From assembly GCA_009930355.1 (NCBI GenBank), contig RZYK01000003.1, positions 1 to 42,423 of the forward strand: a stretch of 42,423 nucleotides of DNA, given 5' to 3'. The notes beneath the pieces are model-generated. The model searched no databases and had not been told where the DNA came from. It saw only the letters and a program-made list of their open reading frames with translations. This DNA is from Campylobacterota bacterium (lineage in GTDB: Bacteria > Campylobacterota > Campylobacteria > Campylobacterales > Sulfurospirillaceae). The translations under genes were made by a program, and so were the position numbers. This document shows positions 25,440-34,990 of the stretch, in pieces; position 1 is the stretch's first letter, and each line of letters begins with the position of its first letter.

Positions 25440-28217
25440 ATGTTTATTGAAAAAAGCAAACAGGCTCTTGAAAAAACAGATGCCCATACAGGCGAGAGAG
25501 ATTACTTACATGTAAAAAAAGACGACACAGGCTTTGACATCAAAGTTCCAAATGGAAAAACGAAGCTCAAACTCACCAAAGGTTTTGGCAAGAGTGGTGA
25601 AGTATCGCAGGAGTTTGATGTCGTTGGTTCTGGTAATGCTATTGGCGTTGAGGGGATGAATAAGATAGTCGTTGGCAATGCGTTTGCTGACGACTACTGT
25701 GAGGCATACAGTGGGTATGGTATCTCTTCCAATGGTGCTGATTGTGCACCAAAACTTGCAGGTGCAGTGGATGGAATTGTTGTGTATCGCACCCCTTGCC
25801 CAAAAGAATTTTTTGAGTTTACTCTGAGCGAAAAGCAGAAGATAGAGCTTTATATAAACGACACGGTGTTGATTGAAAAAACATACAGCGCAGAGTTAAA
25901 ACAAAACCTTAATGTTAGAGAGACTCAGGGGCTTAAAATATTCGAGGAGTATTTTGGCACAGGCGTTATTTTGAATGAACTTCACGAAGCGAAGAGAATT
26001 GTCTTTGCTGATGGGTTACCAATCACGATTGACGATGATGATAAAATTATTGTTCAAAAAGACAGCGATGACGTGTTGGCTCTTACTTATGGTGCTAGTC
26101 GCATTTATTGCATTTATAAAAAAAATGGTGATGTTTATGTATGTGAAAATCATGTTGTATATTTTTATTTTTTGGAAATGAGTGATTTGCTTGAAAATAT
26201 AACATACCTAAAAAATAATTTTATTAGCACTAAAAATTTAAGCATTTCACACGCTTTTGAAATTGGGCTTGTTGAGGTTAAACTTTATGCAATTCCCTTG
26301 CCTGTTTTTTCGCTTTGGGGTAGCAATGAACGTGGTTATACAATTCGACTTTATAAAGAAAACTATGAAGAGATTTTGACAATTCGTGAAGAAATTAGCA
26401 TTAGCTTTTTGTTGAAATTTAAAGAGGATTGGATTAGAGAAAATGGGCTACTCCCAAAAATAAACACTATTTCTAATGCTAATACTGATTTATTAGTAGA
26501 CGGTCAGAATGCTGATTTTTATCCAACTTTTTATGTGCCAAAATCAAGCATATTTGATTTTACAAATCCTCGTTCTGATAAGTGGGTAAAGACACAGTAT
26601 AAGTTTCTTGACGTTATTCAAGGGCTTGGGTTATACCCTGTTATCAAGTTTAGAGACACTAATAATTTTTCCAATATTGTTAATAATTCTGGTGAAATTT
26701 ATTCTTCTGCTCTTGGTGGATGGAACAATAAAAAAATGCTTTCCTTGCTAGAGTCAAACCCAAATGTTCCTAAAATTAAAGTGTGTTCAAATGGAAGTAA
26801 TCACATTTGGCTGGTATACGCAGGTTATGGTAGTCGTTCAGACTATCTTTCTAAATTGGATAAAAATTATATTCCATTGCCACGATGGGGGTACACAAGA
26901 TATTTCAAATACGTGGATATTGGTAATCAGATTAAATTCGTGTATGATAAATCACTTAGACATTTAAACGTAATGGCAGATACCGATACTCCTGATGATG
27001 TTGGTCTAATTCAAAGAGTGATAACATTTATTGAAGAGCATATTTCACCCATAGCGTGTATTGATTTTCGTGGGTATACAAGGGTTTATAAAGATAGTCT
27101 TATTCTGTACCCTTCTAATATGAACTTGCTTGATGATGTCATAGCTAATTTTATGAATAAATCTGAACAAAATAAATATACTCTTCGTGGAGCTTATGGA
27201 AACCTGATAGAGAACAACAACTTAACCGACAAGTTTTTTAATATAGGGGACAGTATTCCTATTGATAAATTGAAACATTTTTTTACGTTTATAAATAATA
27301 ATGGAGTGGTTTTACACGCTCAAAACGATACTGTTTCGTGGAAAGGTTACCAATCATCATTGGTATTTTTGTATGCTTTGCTTGACAGCAAAGATTTTGT
27401 TTTAAAGTCGTTGTTTGTGAAAAATTACGAGAGAGTAGCAAGTTATCCAACCTATTCGTATTCATATGATTATGATTACTCACATTTGTGGACGACATAC
27501 GCAGATGGTCATTTTGCAGTTAGAGAAATCATTAATGATGGAAGTAATGCTAAAGTTCCTGCCTCTCTTAAAAAGTTTTTGGAAGAGGTTTTAATTCCTA
27601 AGCTTAACACCGCATATGAGAATTTACTACATGTAAAGATTTTGGTTACTAATAATGGTTCAGAGCTTGATGCCCCACTTAGCACAGTACAAATTCAAGG
27701 TTTGTTGCGAGGTCTTTTTAACCAATTTTTGTTAAAGAGAACTATGAATATCGCTTTTAGAGCGACCATTTCATACACTGGTTTAAATCCGTATGATGGG
27801 AAATTGTACACTGATGGAAGCGCTTTTAACTTTAGTGGAGTTGATGCTTTAGCCTCTGTTTCTGTTAATGCGACTATTAATTATGGAGGAGACGTGGTTG
27901 AAAATCATATTAGTGGTGTTGAATCTGCATCTGACGATGCAGTAGAGCCTAGCGAACCACCTTTGGACAAGGTTTCTATCACCGTAACGGACTCAGGAAA
28001 AACTCGCACTATTGGCTATGCCTCTCCTATCGCTATTGAAAGTATTTCTGTTGGAGGACAGCGCATTGATGCGATAAACCAAAAGCTTAAAGATGGAACT
28101 TTGCGTAAATTCAGTGTTGGAAGCTCCACCGTAACATGGGGTGGAAATATGATAACTATTTACAACTTTAGTACCGTAACATCGCTTAAAATTGGCGATG
28201 CAAGTTTTGTGTTTTAG
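25440..28217 (+). CDS. Large tail/fibre protein (925 aa)
   Basis: Long ORF in tail module; beta-rich character. Confidence 0.55.
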   Translation: MFIEKSKQALEKTDAHTGERDYLHVKKDDTGFDIKVPNGKTKLKLTKGFGKSGEVSQEFDVVGSGNAIGVEGMNKIVVGNAFADDYCEAYSGYGISSNGADCAPKLAGAVDGIVVYRTPCPKEFFEFTLSEKQKIELYINDTVLIEKTYSAELKQNLNVRETQGLKIFEEYFGTGVILNELHEAKRIVFADGLPITIDDDDKIIVQKDSDDVLALTYGASRIYCIYKKNGDVYVCENHVVYFYFLEMSDLLENITYLKNNFISTKNLSISHAFEIGLVEVKLYAIPLPVFSLWGSNERGYTIRLYKENYEEILTIREEISISFLLKFKEDWIRENGLLPKINTISNANTDLLVDGQNADFYPTFYVPKSSIFDFTNPRSDKWVKTQYKFLDVIQGLGLYPVIKFRDTNNFSNIVNNSGEIYSSALGGWNNKKMLSLLESNPNVPKIKVCSNGSNHIWLVYAGYGSRSDYLSKLDKNYIPLPRWGYTRYFKYVDIGNQIKFVYDKSLRHLNVMADTDTPDDVGLIQRVITFIEEHISPIACIDFRGYTRVYKDSLILYPSNMNLLDDVIANFMNKSEQNKYTLRGAYGNLIENNNLTDKFFNIGDSIPIDKLKHFFTFINNNGVVLHAQNDTVSWKGYQSSLVFLYALLDSKDFVLKSLFVKNYERVASYPTYSYSYDYDYSHLWTTYADGHFAVREIINDGSNAKVPASLKKFLEEVLIPKLNTAYENLLHVKILVTNNGSELDAPLSTVQIQGLLRGLFNQFLLKRTMNIAFRATISYTGLNPYDGKLYTDGSAFNFSGVDALASVSVNATINYGGDVVENHISGVESASDDAVEPSEPPLDKVSITVTDSGKTRTIGYASPIAIESISVGGQRIDAINQKLKDGTLRKFSVGSSTVTWGGNMITIYNFSTVTSLKIGDASFVF

Positions 28218-28223
28218 GAGGAT

Positions 28224-28448
28224 GTGATGGCGCAATATGAAGCAGTCATTACCACAGGTGTAGCACCTGATACAACGGTTGCTAAAACCGCCTTGTGGCA
28301 GTATGGGAAGAAGTATTATTTTGGGGATGTGGATGGGAATGTGGGGCATGTTGGTTGTAACAGAGACAACCCTCTAAAATTTAATGTTGCAAGAGCATTT
28401 TTATTTGTAAAAAATAGATATTCTCATGGCTATAGAATGGAGTGGTAG
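28224..28448 (+). CDS. Small virion-associated protein
   Basis: AGGAGG ribosome-binding site; late operon. Confidence 0.5.
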   Translation: MMAQYEAVITTGVAPDTTVAKTALWQYGKKYYFGDVDGNVGHVGCNRDNPLKFNVARAFLFVKNRYSHGYRMEW

Positions 28449-29550
28449 GTGTAAAATGGACAAAGAATGGTGTTTAAGTGCAAATGGATATTTTGCTGGG
28501 CAAATAAATCACCACTATCCTCTTGTGGACGGTGTTGTAAATAACATAGAGTTGGATGGCTTTTCACTCATCAACCTTGAACCGAAAAAACTTTTAAACG
28601 GTTTTATTTATTATCGGTATCTTCTTTTAAAAAGCGATAATAGTATTGCTTTGCTTGATAGCAACCTAGAGGAAATAACATCAACTCAAATAGCGTACAC
28701 ACGTTTTGCTGATGAGGTGGCTATTGAGGCAAAGGTTGAGAATAAGAAGTTTTATTTTAGGACAAACTATGGGGCGTACTATTCCAAAACTTTTGCGTAC
28801 ACGATTGATACCATGATGCTCTCTTCTAAGACAACTTCTTTAGGGGTTGGCATTAATGCTATGAGTGGGAGTGTGGTATCTGCAAAGCATACATTAGCAG
28901 GAGTTGAGAGGGAGGCTAGATACATATCCTCTGAAAAAAAAGAGAGTAGTGGAACAGTCAGTGTTCCAAAGGCGTATAGCACTATGCTTGGTATTACGAT
29001 TACGGTTGGGGGAACAGAGAACGCCCCTATGGTTATCAATGGTGAAACCGCATTTAAACCTTTAACGGCTTTCTTTAAAGATACAAACAATTACAAAAAA
29101 AAATGGGGCGGATGGGTAGGGAGCGGACAGCTAGGACAAACCGTAGAAACTCCTCCGAGATACTCTTGGCAAGCAACATTTCCGAGTAAACCCAGCATTT
29201 TAGCAGAAAAAGCACCTTATAAAATTAATACAGCCTTTTCGGAAAAAGGTGTTGTAATGAGTATGAGTTTTGGAAATAGCGAAACACCTATTTCTGAGCT
29301 TGATATTTCAGAGGACTCAAAATCGACCACTGTTTTTGAAGATGAATTTTCTTCTATGAAAGAATATACAAAAAAGTATCTCCTTTTTGCTGGGCAGAGG
29401 AATCTTCTTATTACAAACAGGGGTGGCGTAAAATCTAGTCTTATACCAGTTCGTAATTATATTGCGGATGTTATTCCATTACAAGATGTTGGAGGCGTAT
29501 ATGTTCATGCGCCTCTACCCATAGACGTTGAGCCGATACCCGCTTCTTAG
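28426..29550 (+). CDS. Tail-associated protein (start possibly 28456)
   Basis: Long ORF in late operon. Confidence 0.55.
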   Translation: MAIEWSGRCKMDKEWCLSANGYFAGQINHHYPLVDGVVNNIELDGFSLINLEPKKLLNGFIYYRYLLLKSDNSIALLDSNLEEITSTQIAYTRFADEVAIEAKVENKKFYFRTNYGAYYSKTFAYTIDTMMLSSKTTSLGVGINAMSGSVVSAKHTLAGVEREARYISSEKKESSGTVSVPKAYSTMLGITITVGGTENAPMVINGETAFKPLTAFFKDTNNYKKKWGGWVGSGQLGQTVETPPRYSWQATFPSKPSILAEKAPYKINTAFSEKGVVMSMSFGNSETPISELDISEDSKSTTVFEDEFSSMKEYTKKYLLFAGQRNLLITNRGGVKSSLIPVRNYIADVIPLQDVGGVYVHAPLPIDVEPIPAS

Positions 29551-29569
29551 AAATACCTCTCTATTTATC

Positions 29570-29606
29570 GCCTCCGTTTTTATATCATTGTGACAAAAAC
29601 GGAGGC
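29570..29606 (+). promoter_or_regulatory. 12-bp stem-loop covering the Shine-Dalgarno of 29610
   Basis: GCCTCCGTTTTT (29570-29581) pairs with AAAAACGGAGGC (29595-29606). Confidence 0.6.
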
Positions 29607-29609
29607 TAC

Positions 29610-29936
29610 ATGTTTATTAAGCAACCAAACGAATCTTTTAAAATTGCTTTTCGCTCAAAAATAAAAGGGCTTACCAACACGGATTTTACTGTTCTGTGTG
29701 AGAAAATGAGTGACCTTAGTACGGTTGAACTCAACACTTCGGTGAGCGAAATTTTGCGTGGGGAACAAAGCAGTGGTGATTATGTTGTTAGCGGATTTTC
29801 ATTTGCTATCGAGGGAGATTACCTGTTAAGCATCACTTCTGAGGCTCATAATATTGCGCTTAAGACAATGATTAGTATTCGTGAGAATGTTGTGGCAAGT
29901 GGGGCTACGGAGGAAAACTTTGGCATTATCTATTGA
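29610..29936 (+). CDS. Virion-associated protein
   Basis: ORF with GGAGG upstream. Confidence 0.5.
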   Translation: MFIKQPNESFKIAFRSKIKGLTNTDFTVLCEKMSDLSTVELNTSVSEILRGEQSSGDYVVSGFSFAIEGDYLLSITSEAHNIALKTMISIRENVVASGATEENFGIIY

Positions 29937-30492
29937 TAATCTGCACATGTTACAGCAGTCTTGCACTCTTATTTTAAAGTCAAAATCTGCAAAATTTTAT
30001 CAGGTTAAAACATACGATTTAAGCTTAAGCAAAGCGCACTACAAAAGCGTAATGTTTAAGAACGGTAGGTATCACTACACGTTTGATGGTTTGACGAGTG
30101 GTTTTTTGATTGTGGAAGTAGATAAAAAATTTATGGTCAAAAAAATTGGTGAGCATCTATTCCTTGCAGTGACATCAAAGAAAGAAAAAGATGTGTACGC
30201 ACTCAGCAGTGACTTGATTCAGACAAAGCTTGATGTGTTGTTTGAATTTGATGATTTGCGAATTTATAAATGTGAAGAGCCGTATTTCAAAATTGGTGAG
30301 CATATCTTACCTATGCAGAACAACCTTTACAAACTAAAAGGGAATTTGGGGATTAGTGAATTGGAATCTGTTGATTTTGGTGATATTAGCTTAGGTAGCA
30401 TCTCTTTTGGGCAGATAGAATTACCCTCTATTTCAATGCAAGAGTTTACATTAAATTCAGTACTCCCAACAGTCTCATTTAAGGAGCTATGA
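29881..30492 (+). CDS. Virion-associated protein (true start probably near 29948)
   Basis: ORF; overlaps previous gene at its 5' end. Confidence 0.5.
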   Translation: MRMLWQVGLRRKTLALSIDNLHMLQQSCTLILKSKSAKFYQVKTYDLSLSKAHYKSVMFKNGRYHYTFDGLTSGFLIVEVDKKFMVKKIGEHLFLAVTSKKEKDVYALSSDLIQTKLDVLFEFDDLRIYKCEEPYFKIGEHILPMQNNLYKLKGNLGISELESVDFGDISLGSISFGQIELPSISMQEFTLNSVLPTVSFKEL

Positions 30493-31289
30493 TGGCATTC
30501 GATGAAGAGCTTTACAAAAATGTAATTAGCACAACTAATAATCAGTTGGTCAGTGGAACAAATAGTACCTTTAGTGTTTCCGAACAAAAAATGAAAGAGT
30601 TTTTAGAGCAAAACACTGACATTACGGACACTGATAAGGCAAAGATTTATGCCGACTTCCTAACAAATATTACAACAACATCCTTACAGCAAACACTGAG
30701 TAATGCTAAGGAGATTGTGCTAGAACATGGACTAAGAGAAGCGCAAACCGCAACAGAGACTCAAAAAGTAATCTCGATGAAAGCGGAAGATATGGATAGG
30801 GCTAGAGAAGTAACGCAAAAGATTGTCTCGATGCAGGAACAAGATAAGGCACGTAATGCAGAAGTTGCAAGTCTTGTTGCTAAAACGAAGATAGAGATAG
30901 AGCAGAAAATCCCTGCTGAAATTGAAGCGTTAAGGGCAGAAGCAGACCTCAAAAAGCAAGAAGTTAGGCTTAAAGAAGCACAGCTACAACTCGAAAAAGC
31001 AAAAACAAAACTGACCGAAAAACAAATTCAAATTGAATCGTCTCGCCTTGATATTTTAAGAGAAGAACTTGAATTAAAACGAGAAATGAATGTTTTAGAA
31101 AGAGAAAAAATGGAGTTTTTTAAAGGCGAGAGTACCGCAAAAGTAGAGCTTATGGAAGCAGATAAGCTTTTAAAACACCAACAAGCAGGAGCGGTAAGCA
31201 CATCTCTATCGACAAACTTAGACATAGAAAGAGAAAAGATGAGAACCCAAATAGAAATAGCGACAATTTATGTTAAAGGAGGGAGATGA
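30489..31289 (+). CDS. Coiled-coil virion protein
   Basis: Long heptad-rich Lys/Glu region. Confidence 0.5.
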   Translation: MMAFDEELYKNVISTTNNQLVSGTNSTFSVSEQKMKEFLEQNTDITDTDKAKIYADFLTNITTTSLQQTLSNAKEIVLEHGLREAQTATETQKVISMKAEDMDRAREVTQKIVSMQEQDKARNAEVASLVAKTKIEIEQKIPAEIEALRAEADLKKQEVRLKEAQLQLEKAKTKLTEKQIQIESSRLDILREELELKREMNVLEREKMEFFKGESTAKVELMEADKLLKHQQAGAVSTSLSTNLDIEREKMRTQIEIATIYVKGGR

Positions 31290-32455
31290 TGAAAGTTAAT
31301 TCAGCCATAGAGACGATTATGAGTGAGCTAAAATTTCAAGCTCGTAGTGCAATCATTGAAAAATACAGTGCAACCGATGCCGATATTAGCGAGGATGGCT
31401 TTACCTATACCGTAAGCGAAGTCGTGAAATACAGGCATCCTTATGGGGCGATTACAACAGATGTTATTTTATCCTCAATTTATCGAGAAATGATTTATCT
31501 GTGTGTGCAAACTGTGCCACTCTCCTTGCTTGAAAGCAAAGGTGGAACAGCAAGTATTGTAAGAAATCTAAACAGTACGTGGGATATTAGAACACCAAAT
31601 TACCCTGTTGCAGGAGAAACCTTAGATATTGATGAGATACTAGCTCAAATTGCTATTTATAGAACGCTCTCTTATCTCGGAGTTAGTGCTTATACGGCTA
31701 ATGCGAAAGAGCTTTTAACCACGTACAAAGAGGGCTTAGTCGTGCCAACGGAAGATGAGGCGTCTGACTCGTTAGCATTTCGCTTTAGCTCAGATGGTTT
31801 GGAGTGGCACGATACCTACCAATCAGGCGACATGTACTTTTCTATCGGTAGAAATGCACAGTGGGGAAACAGTATCCCTATCGGAGGGGGTGGTAGTAGT
31901 GGTGGGGCTACAAAATTTATCCAACTAAGCGATGTTCCTCAAACATACAGTGCAGGAAAGATTTTAAAAGCAAATGCCTCTGGCACAGGTCTTGTTTTTG
32001 CTGATGAACAAGCCATTAAAAAAACATTTTTAGAACTAAACGATACACCATCTACCTATGTTGGAGGAAAATTTTTAGCGGTTAATAGCGCAGGGAGTGC
32101 AGTCGTTTTTGTGGATGCCCCAGCAGGTGGTAGTGGTCAGGATGCCTTGGTTGGATACCAAGCAACGATGCCTTATGACTTCGGCACAGAAACGTCAAAG
32201 CAGTTCATTACGCTTGATGAAAATACTACTTTTTCTGTGGCTCTTAATGCAGATGGGCTTACTCCAAAGATGGAGAAAGATACGATTTACCATATGCAAG
32301 TTTACCCCAGTTCTTATCTCTTTTCATTTAGTGATACGCAGATTAAAAAACCTGCTTCAACCCCTGCATTTACAGGCTCGGAATATGCTATAATCTTTAA
32401 TATGATGTGGGATGGAGATGACATTTTCGTCTTTAATATCAACAGCTATAATTAG
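31286..32455 (+). CDS. Tail fibre-like protein
   Basis: Duplicated QLSDVPQTYSAGKILKANASGTGLVF / ELNDTPSTYVGGKFLAVNSAGSAVVF repeats. Confidence 0.65.
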   Translation: MMKVNSAIETIMSELKFQARSAIIEKYSATDADISEDGFTYTVSEVVKYRHPYGAITTDVILSSIYREMIYLCVQTVPLSLLESKGGTASIVRNLNSTWDIRTPNYPVAGETLDIDEILAQIAIYRTLSYLGVSAYTANAKELLTTYKEGLVVPTEDEASDSLAFRFSSDGLEWHDTYQSGDMYFSIGRNAQWGNSIPIGGGGSSGGATKFIQLSDVPQTYSAGKILKANASGTGLVFADEQAIKKTFLELNDTPSTYVGGKFLAVNSAGSAVVFVDAPAGGSGQDALVGYQATMPYDFGTETSKQFITLDENTTFSVALNADGLTPKMEKDTIYHMQVYPSSYLFSFSDTQIKKPASTPAFTGSEYAIIFNMMWDGDDIFVFNINSYN

Positions 32456-32464
32456 GGGTGAGCT

Positions 32465-33982
32465 ATGAAATTTATTGCATTATTGATGGTGACAATTTTA
32501 TTGGGAGCGATAGGCATGGAAGAAGTTAAGACGACATACGCTCAACCTGATAGAGATGAGCATTTGTTGACAAAAGAAATCATCACAGGGGTGCTGACTC
32601 AAAATATTTTAAGTGATACCGCAAACGGCATCCCTATGTTTGAGAAATACGATTTTCCTCTTGATGTGCGAAAGGCAAGTGATGTTAGTGTGTATGAAAC
32701 CAGTGGTGGAGATGCTTACTTTGAGACCATTGAGAAAATGAAAGAGCGTATTTATCAGCCTGTTTTTGCACAAGCAGGAAGTGAAAATCTTGTGAGGCTT
32801 ACCTATAAGCCAAATGTTAGAAACTTAAGACACGCCCCAAAATATAACTTAACATCATCTCCAGAAACAAATACGCATGACCACGCCATTGAGGGGTTGC
32901 CACAAGGAGTAAGCAGTACCGCATATTATTGGGATGGTGAAACGGAGGCTTTTTTATTTTATAAGGAGTGGGTGTATTCTTATATTGACGGTAAGCTATC
33001 AACAGAAACGCCTGAACTTAAATGTTATCTGATGGATAAGAATGCAAAAATATTTAAAGCATTCACAATGAGTTACCCTACAAACACTTCTTATAAGACC
33101 CTGTATTTTGATTCAGCATCGGAGTACGACACAAGCATGTATGTGTATGGACGACTAACGGATGGCTTAGGTTATGATTATTATTTTGATGAAAACGGAA
33201 ATGCTATCCCTGCTGAGAACTTTGGAGAAGAGGTAAATCCTAGAAATGTTATTGTTAAATTCGATTTTAAAAGCAAAACATCAAAGGTTGTCTTTGAAAT
33301 TCCAGCCCCAGAGCAAAGAGAGCAAGCGTCACGCTTTTCCACAGAGAGATACATTCAGATAGGAACATCAAAAAAGATTTATATTTTTGATAAAAAGCAG
33401 GATAAATTTCACGTTATAGCAGGCGCAAATAATGGTAGTTTTCTCAACCCTGTTTTAAGAAGCGTTGCTGTTTTGGTTGGGGCTAATGTATGGGATATTT
33501 ACACGTTTAATGATGACGGTGTAACAAAGATTGCTTCTAGCGTATCTGGTGATGATGCAAAGTATACAAAATATGTTCTTGTGTGGGTAGGAAACTTAGA
33601 CTATGATTATATTGTAAATAAAAACGGAATCCTAAGTAATGATGTGAACGAGAGAGTTGTTGCAGGTGGTGGCAGAGGTCACTATCAAATCAATTTTGGA
33701 AACGTGGAATATGACAATTCTTTCCGCTACACAAAAAATGGGCAAAGGGTTACTTACAATAACTATTCGTCTTATTACCGAAGAAGCAATGTGGATGATG
33801 CTGATATTGTGCGTGGCTTTAATGGTGGTGACGGATATGACTATTATGCACCTGATAGAAAAAACTTTTTGCCATTTGAGGACATAGCAGGATATATCCG
33901 CCTATGGCGAAAAGACAAAGCAGTGCTGTCTGTTGAATGGGGCGTAGCTAGCACCACATATAAATTGCATTGGTACGATTAA
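32465..33982 (+). CDS. 505-aa protein with N-terminal signal/TM segment in the tail module
   Basis: MKFIALLMVTILLGAIGMEEVKTTYA. Confidence 0.55.
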   Translation: MKFIALLMVTILLGAIGMEEVKTTYAQPDRDEHLLTKEIITGVLTQNILSDTANGIPMFEKYDFPLDVRKASDVSVYETSGGDAYFETIEKMKERIYQPVFAQAGSENLVRLTYKPNVRNLRHAPKYNLTSSPETNTHDHAIEGLPQGVSSTAYYWDGETEAFLFYKEWVYSYIDGKLSTETPELKCYLMDKNAKIFKAFTMSYPTNTSYKTLYFDSASEYDTSMYVYGRLTDGLGYDYYFDENGNAIPAENFGEEVNPRNVIVKFDFKSKTSKVVFEIPAPEQREQASRFSTERYIQIGTSKKIYIFDKKQDKFHVIAGANNGSFLNPVLRSVAVLVGANVWDIYTFNDDGVTKIASSVSGDDAKYTKYVLVWVGNLDYDYIVNKNGILSNDVNERVVAGGGRGHYQINFGNVEYDNSFRYTKNGQRVTYNNYSSYYRRSNVDDADIVRGFNGGDGYDYYAPDRKNFLPFEDIAGYIRLWRKDKAVLSVEWGVASTTYKLHWYD

Positions 33983-33993
33983 AAGGATAAACG

Positions 33994-34929
33994 ATGGACG
34001 AAATTTCAGTAGCAAATAATTTCAACAACAGAAAAAAGCAGAACCAACTTAACGAACTTGACCAAAACACGAGCATGGCACAACAACAAGCCAATCTTCC
34101 TGTGGTGCAAAGTTTGGCGCAGAAAACAAACTTTGGTGATTATGGCAGTAGTTTCGCTAATGGAATGGTGAACAGACTTGCAAGTGCTAATCAAAATGTT
34201 CCACAACCGATTACGGAAGCACAAAACATAGACCAAAATGCGTACTTTGGAACAACGCCAAATCTTGCCAACAAGCCAACGCAGTATGAGCAAAATTGGA
34301 ACGCAAGGCAAGACAGGATGCTTAGTAATCCAGTGATTAATTCTATCCTTGCAACGAAAGCAACGCCTGAAACATTTACAAAGATTGATGGCTTTAGCGA
34401 TACAGCAAATAACGCTCTTAGAAGCGTAATCGACACCAATAATGCAAAGCGACAAGATGCGTACAATATGGCTCAACTCAATGCAATTACAAGCATGTAT
34501 AACGCTAACGCAGGTATTTACAATACCGAGATGGGGCTTGATGGGAAGAGCGCACAAAATGCACATCTTCTTTTCAAGGAACAGCAAGACCAGTTGAAGC
34601 TTAGAAACTCAATGGCTGACAATGTTTTAGCAGGAATTGCAGGGTACGCTGATTTGAGTGATGAAAATGTTAAAGGTAAAATTAGAGCTGATTACATTCA
34701 AAGTGGTGTTCTCCCTGAGAGTATTGAGAAAGACGGATGGTTTGGTTCTTACACCCCAAAATATTCTAGCTCCACGGTACAAGCTCCACAGCAAAATATG
34801 ACAGTAAATAATCCTAAGTGGGGTGCACAATTTAATGCTTTACAACAAAGTGGGCTTCAACCAAAGGTGAGAAATGTGAACGGCAAAGATTATATTGAAG
34901 TCAATGGGAAGTTTTACGAGCAACGCTAA
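33994..34929 (+). CDS. Internal/ejection-like virion protein, Asn/Gln-rich
   Basis: Composition and position before the giant protein. Confidence 0.5.
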   Translation: MDEISVANNFNNRKKQNQLNELDQNTSMAQQQANLPVVQSLAQKTNFGDYGSSFANGMVNRLASANQNVPQPITEAQNIDQNAYFGTTPNLANKPTQYEQNWNARQDRMLSNPVINSILATKATPETFTKIDGFSDTANNALRSVIDTNNAKRQDAYNMAQLNAITSMYNANAGIYNTEMGLDGKSAQNAHLLFKEQQDQLKLRNSMADNVLAGIAGYADLSDENVKGKIRADYIQSGVLPESIEKDGWFGSYTPKYSSSTVQAPQQNMTVNNPKWGAQFNALQQSGLQPKVRNVNGKDYIEVNGKFYEQR

Positions 34930-34949
34930 GAAATAGCACTCTATTTGAT

Positions 34950-34990
34950 TTTCTCACTCCGCTAAAATTAGCAAAAAACGGAGTGGGAAA
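34950..34990 (+). promoter_or_regulatory. 12-bp stem (one G-U) covering SD and first base of the start codon of 34990
   Basis: TTTCTCACTCCG (34950-34961) pairs with CGGAGTGGGAAA (34979-34990). Confidence 0.55.

Noticed and set aside
29881-29936. Programmed frameshift between 29610-29936 and 29881-30492
   Set aside because: No slippery heptamer seen; a downstream start near 29948 explains the overlap.
34006-34587. 193-aa - strand ORF
   Set aside because: Antisense to the supported virion gene 33994-34929; Cys/Ile-rich composition typical of spurious complement ORFs.
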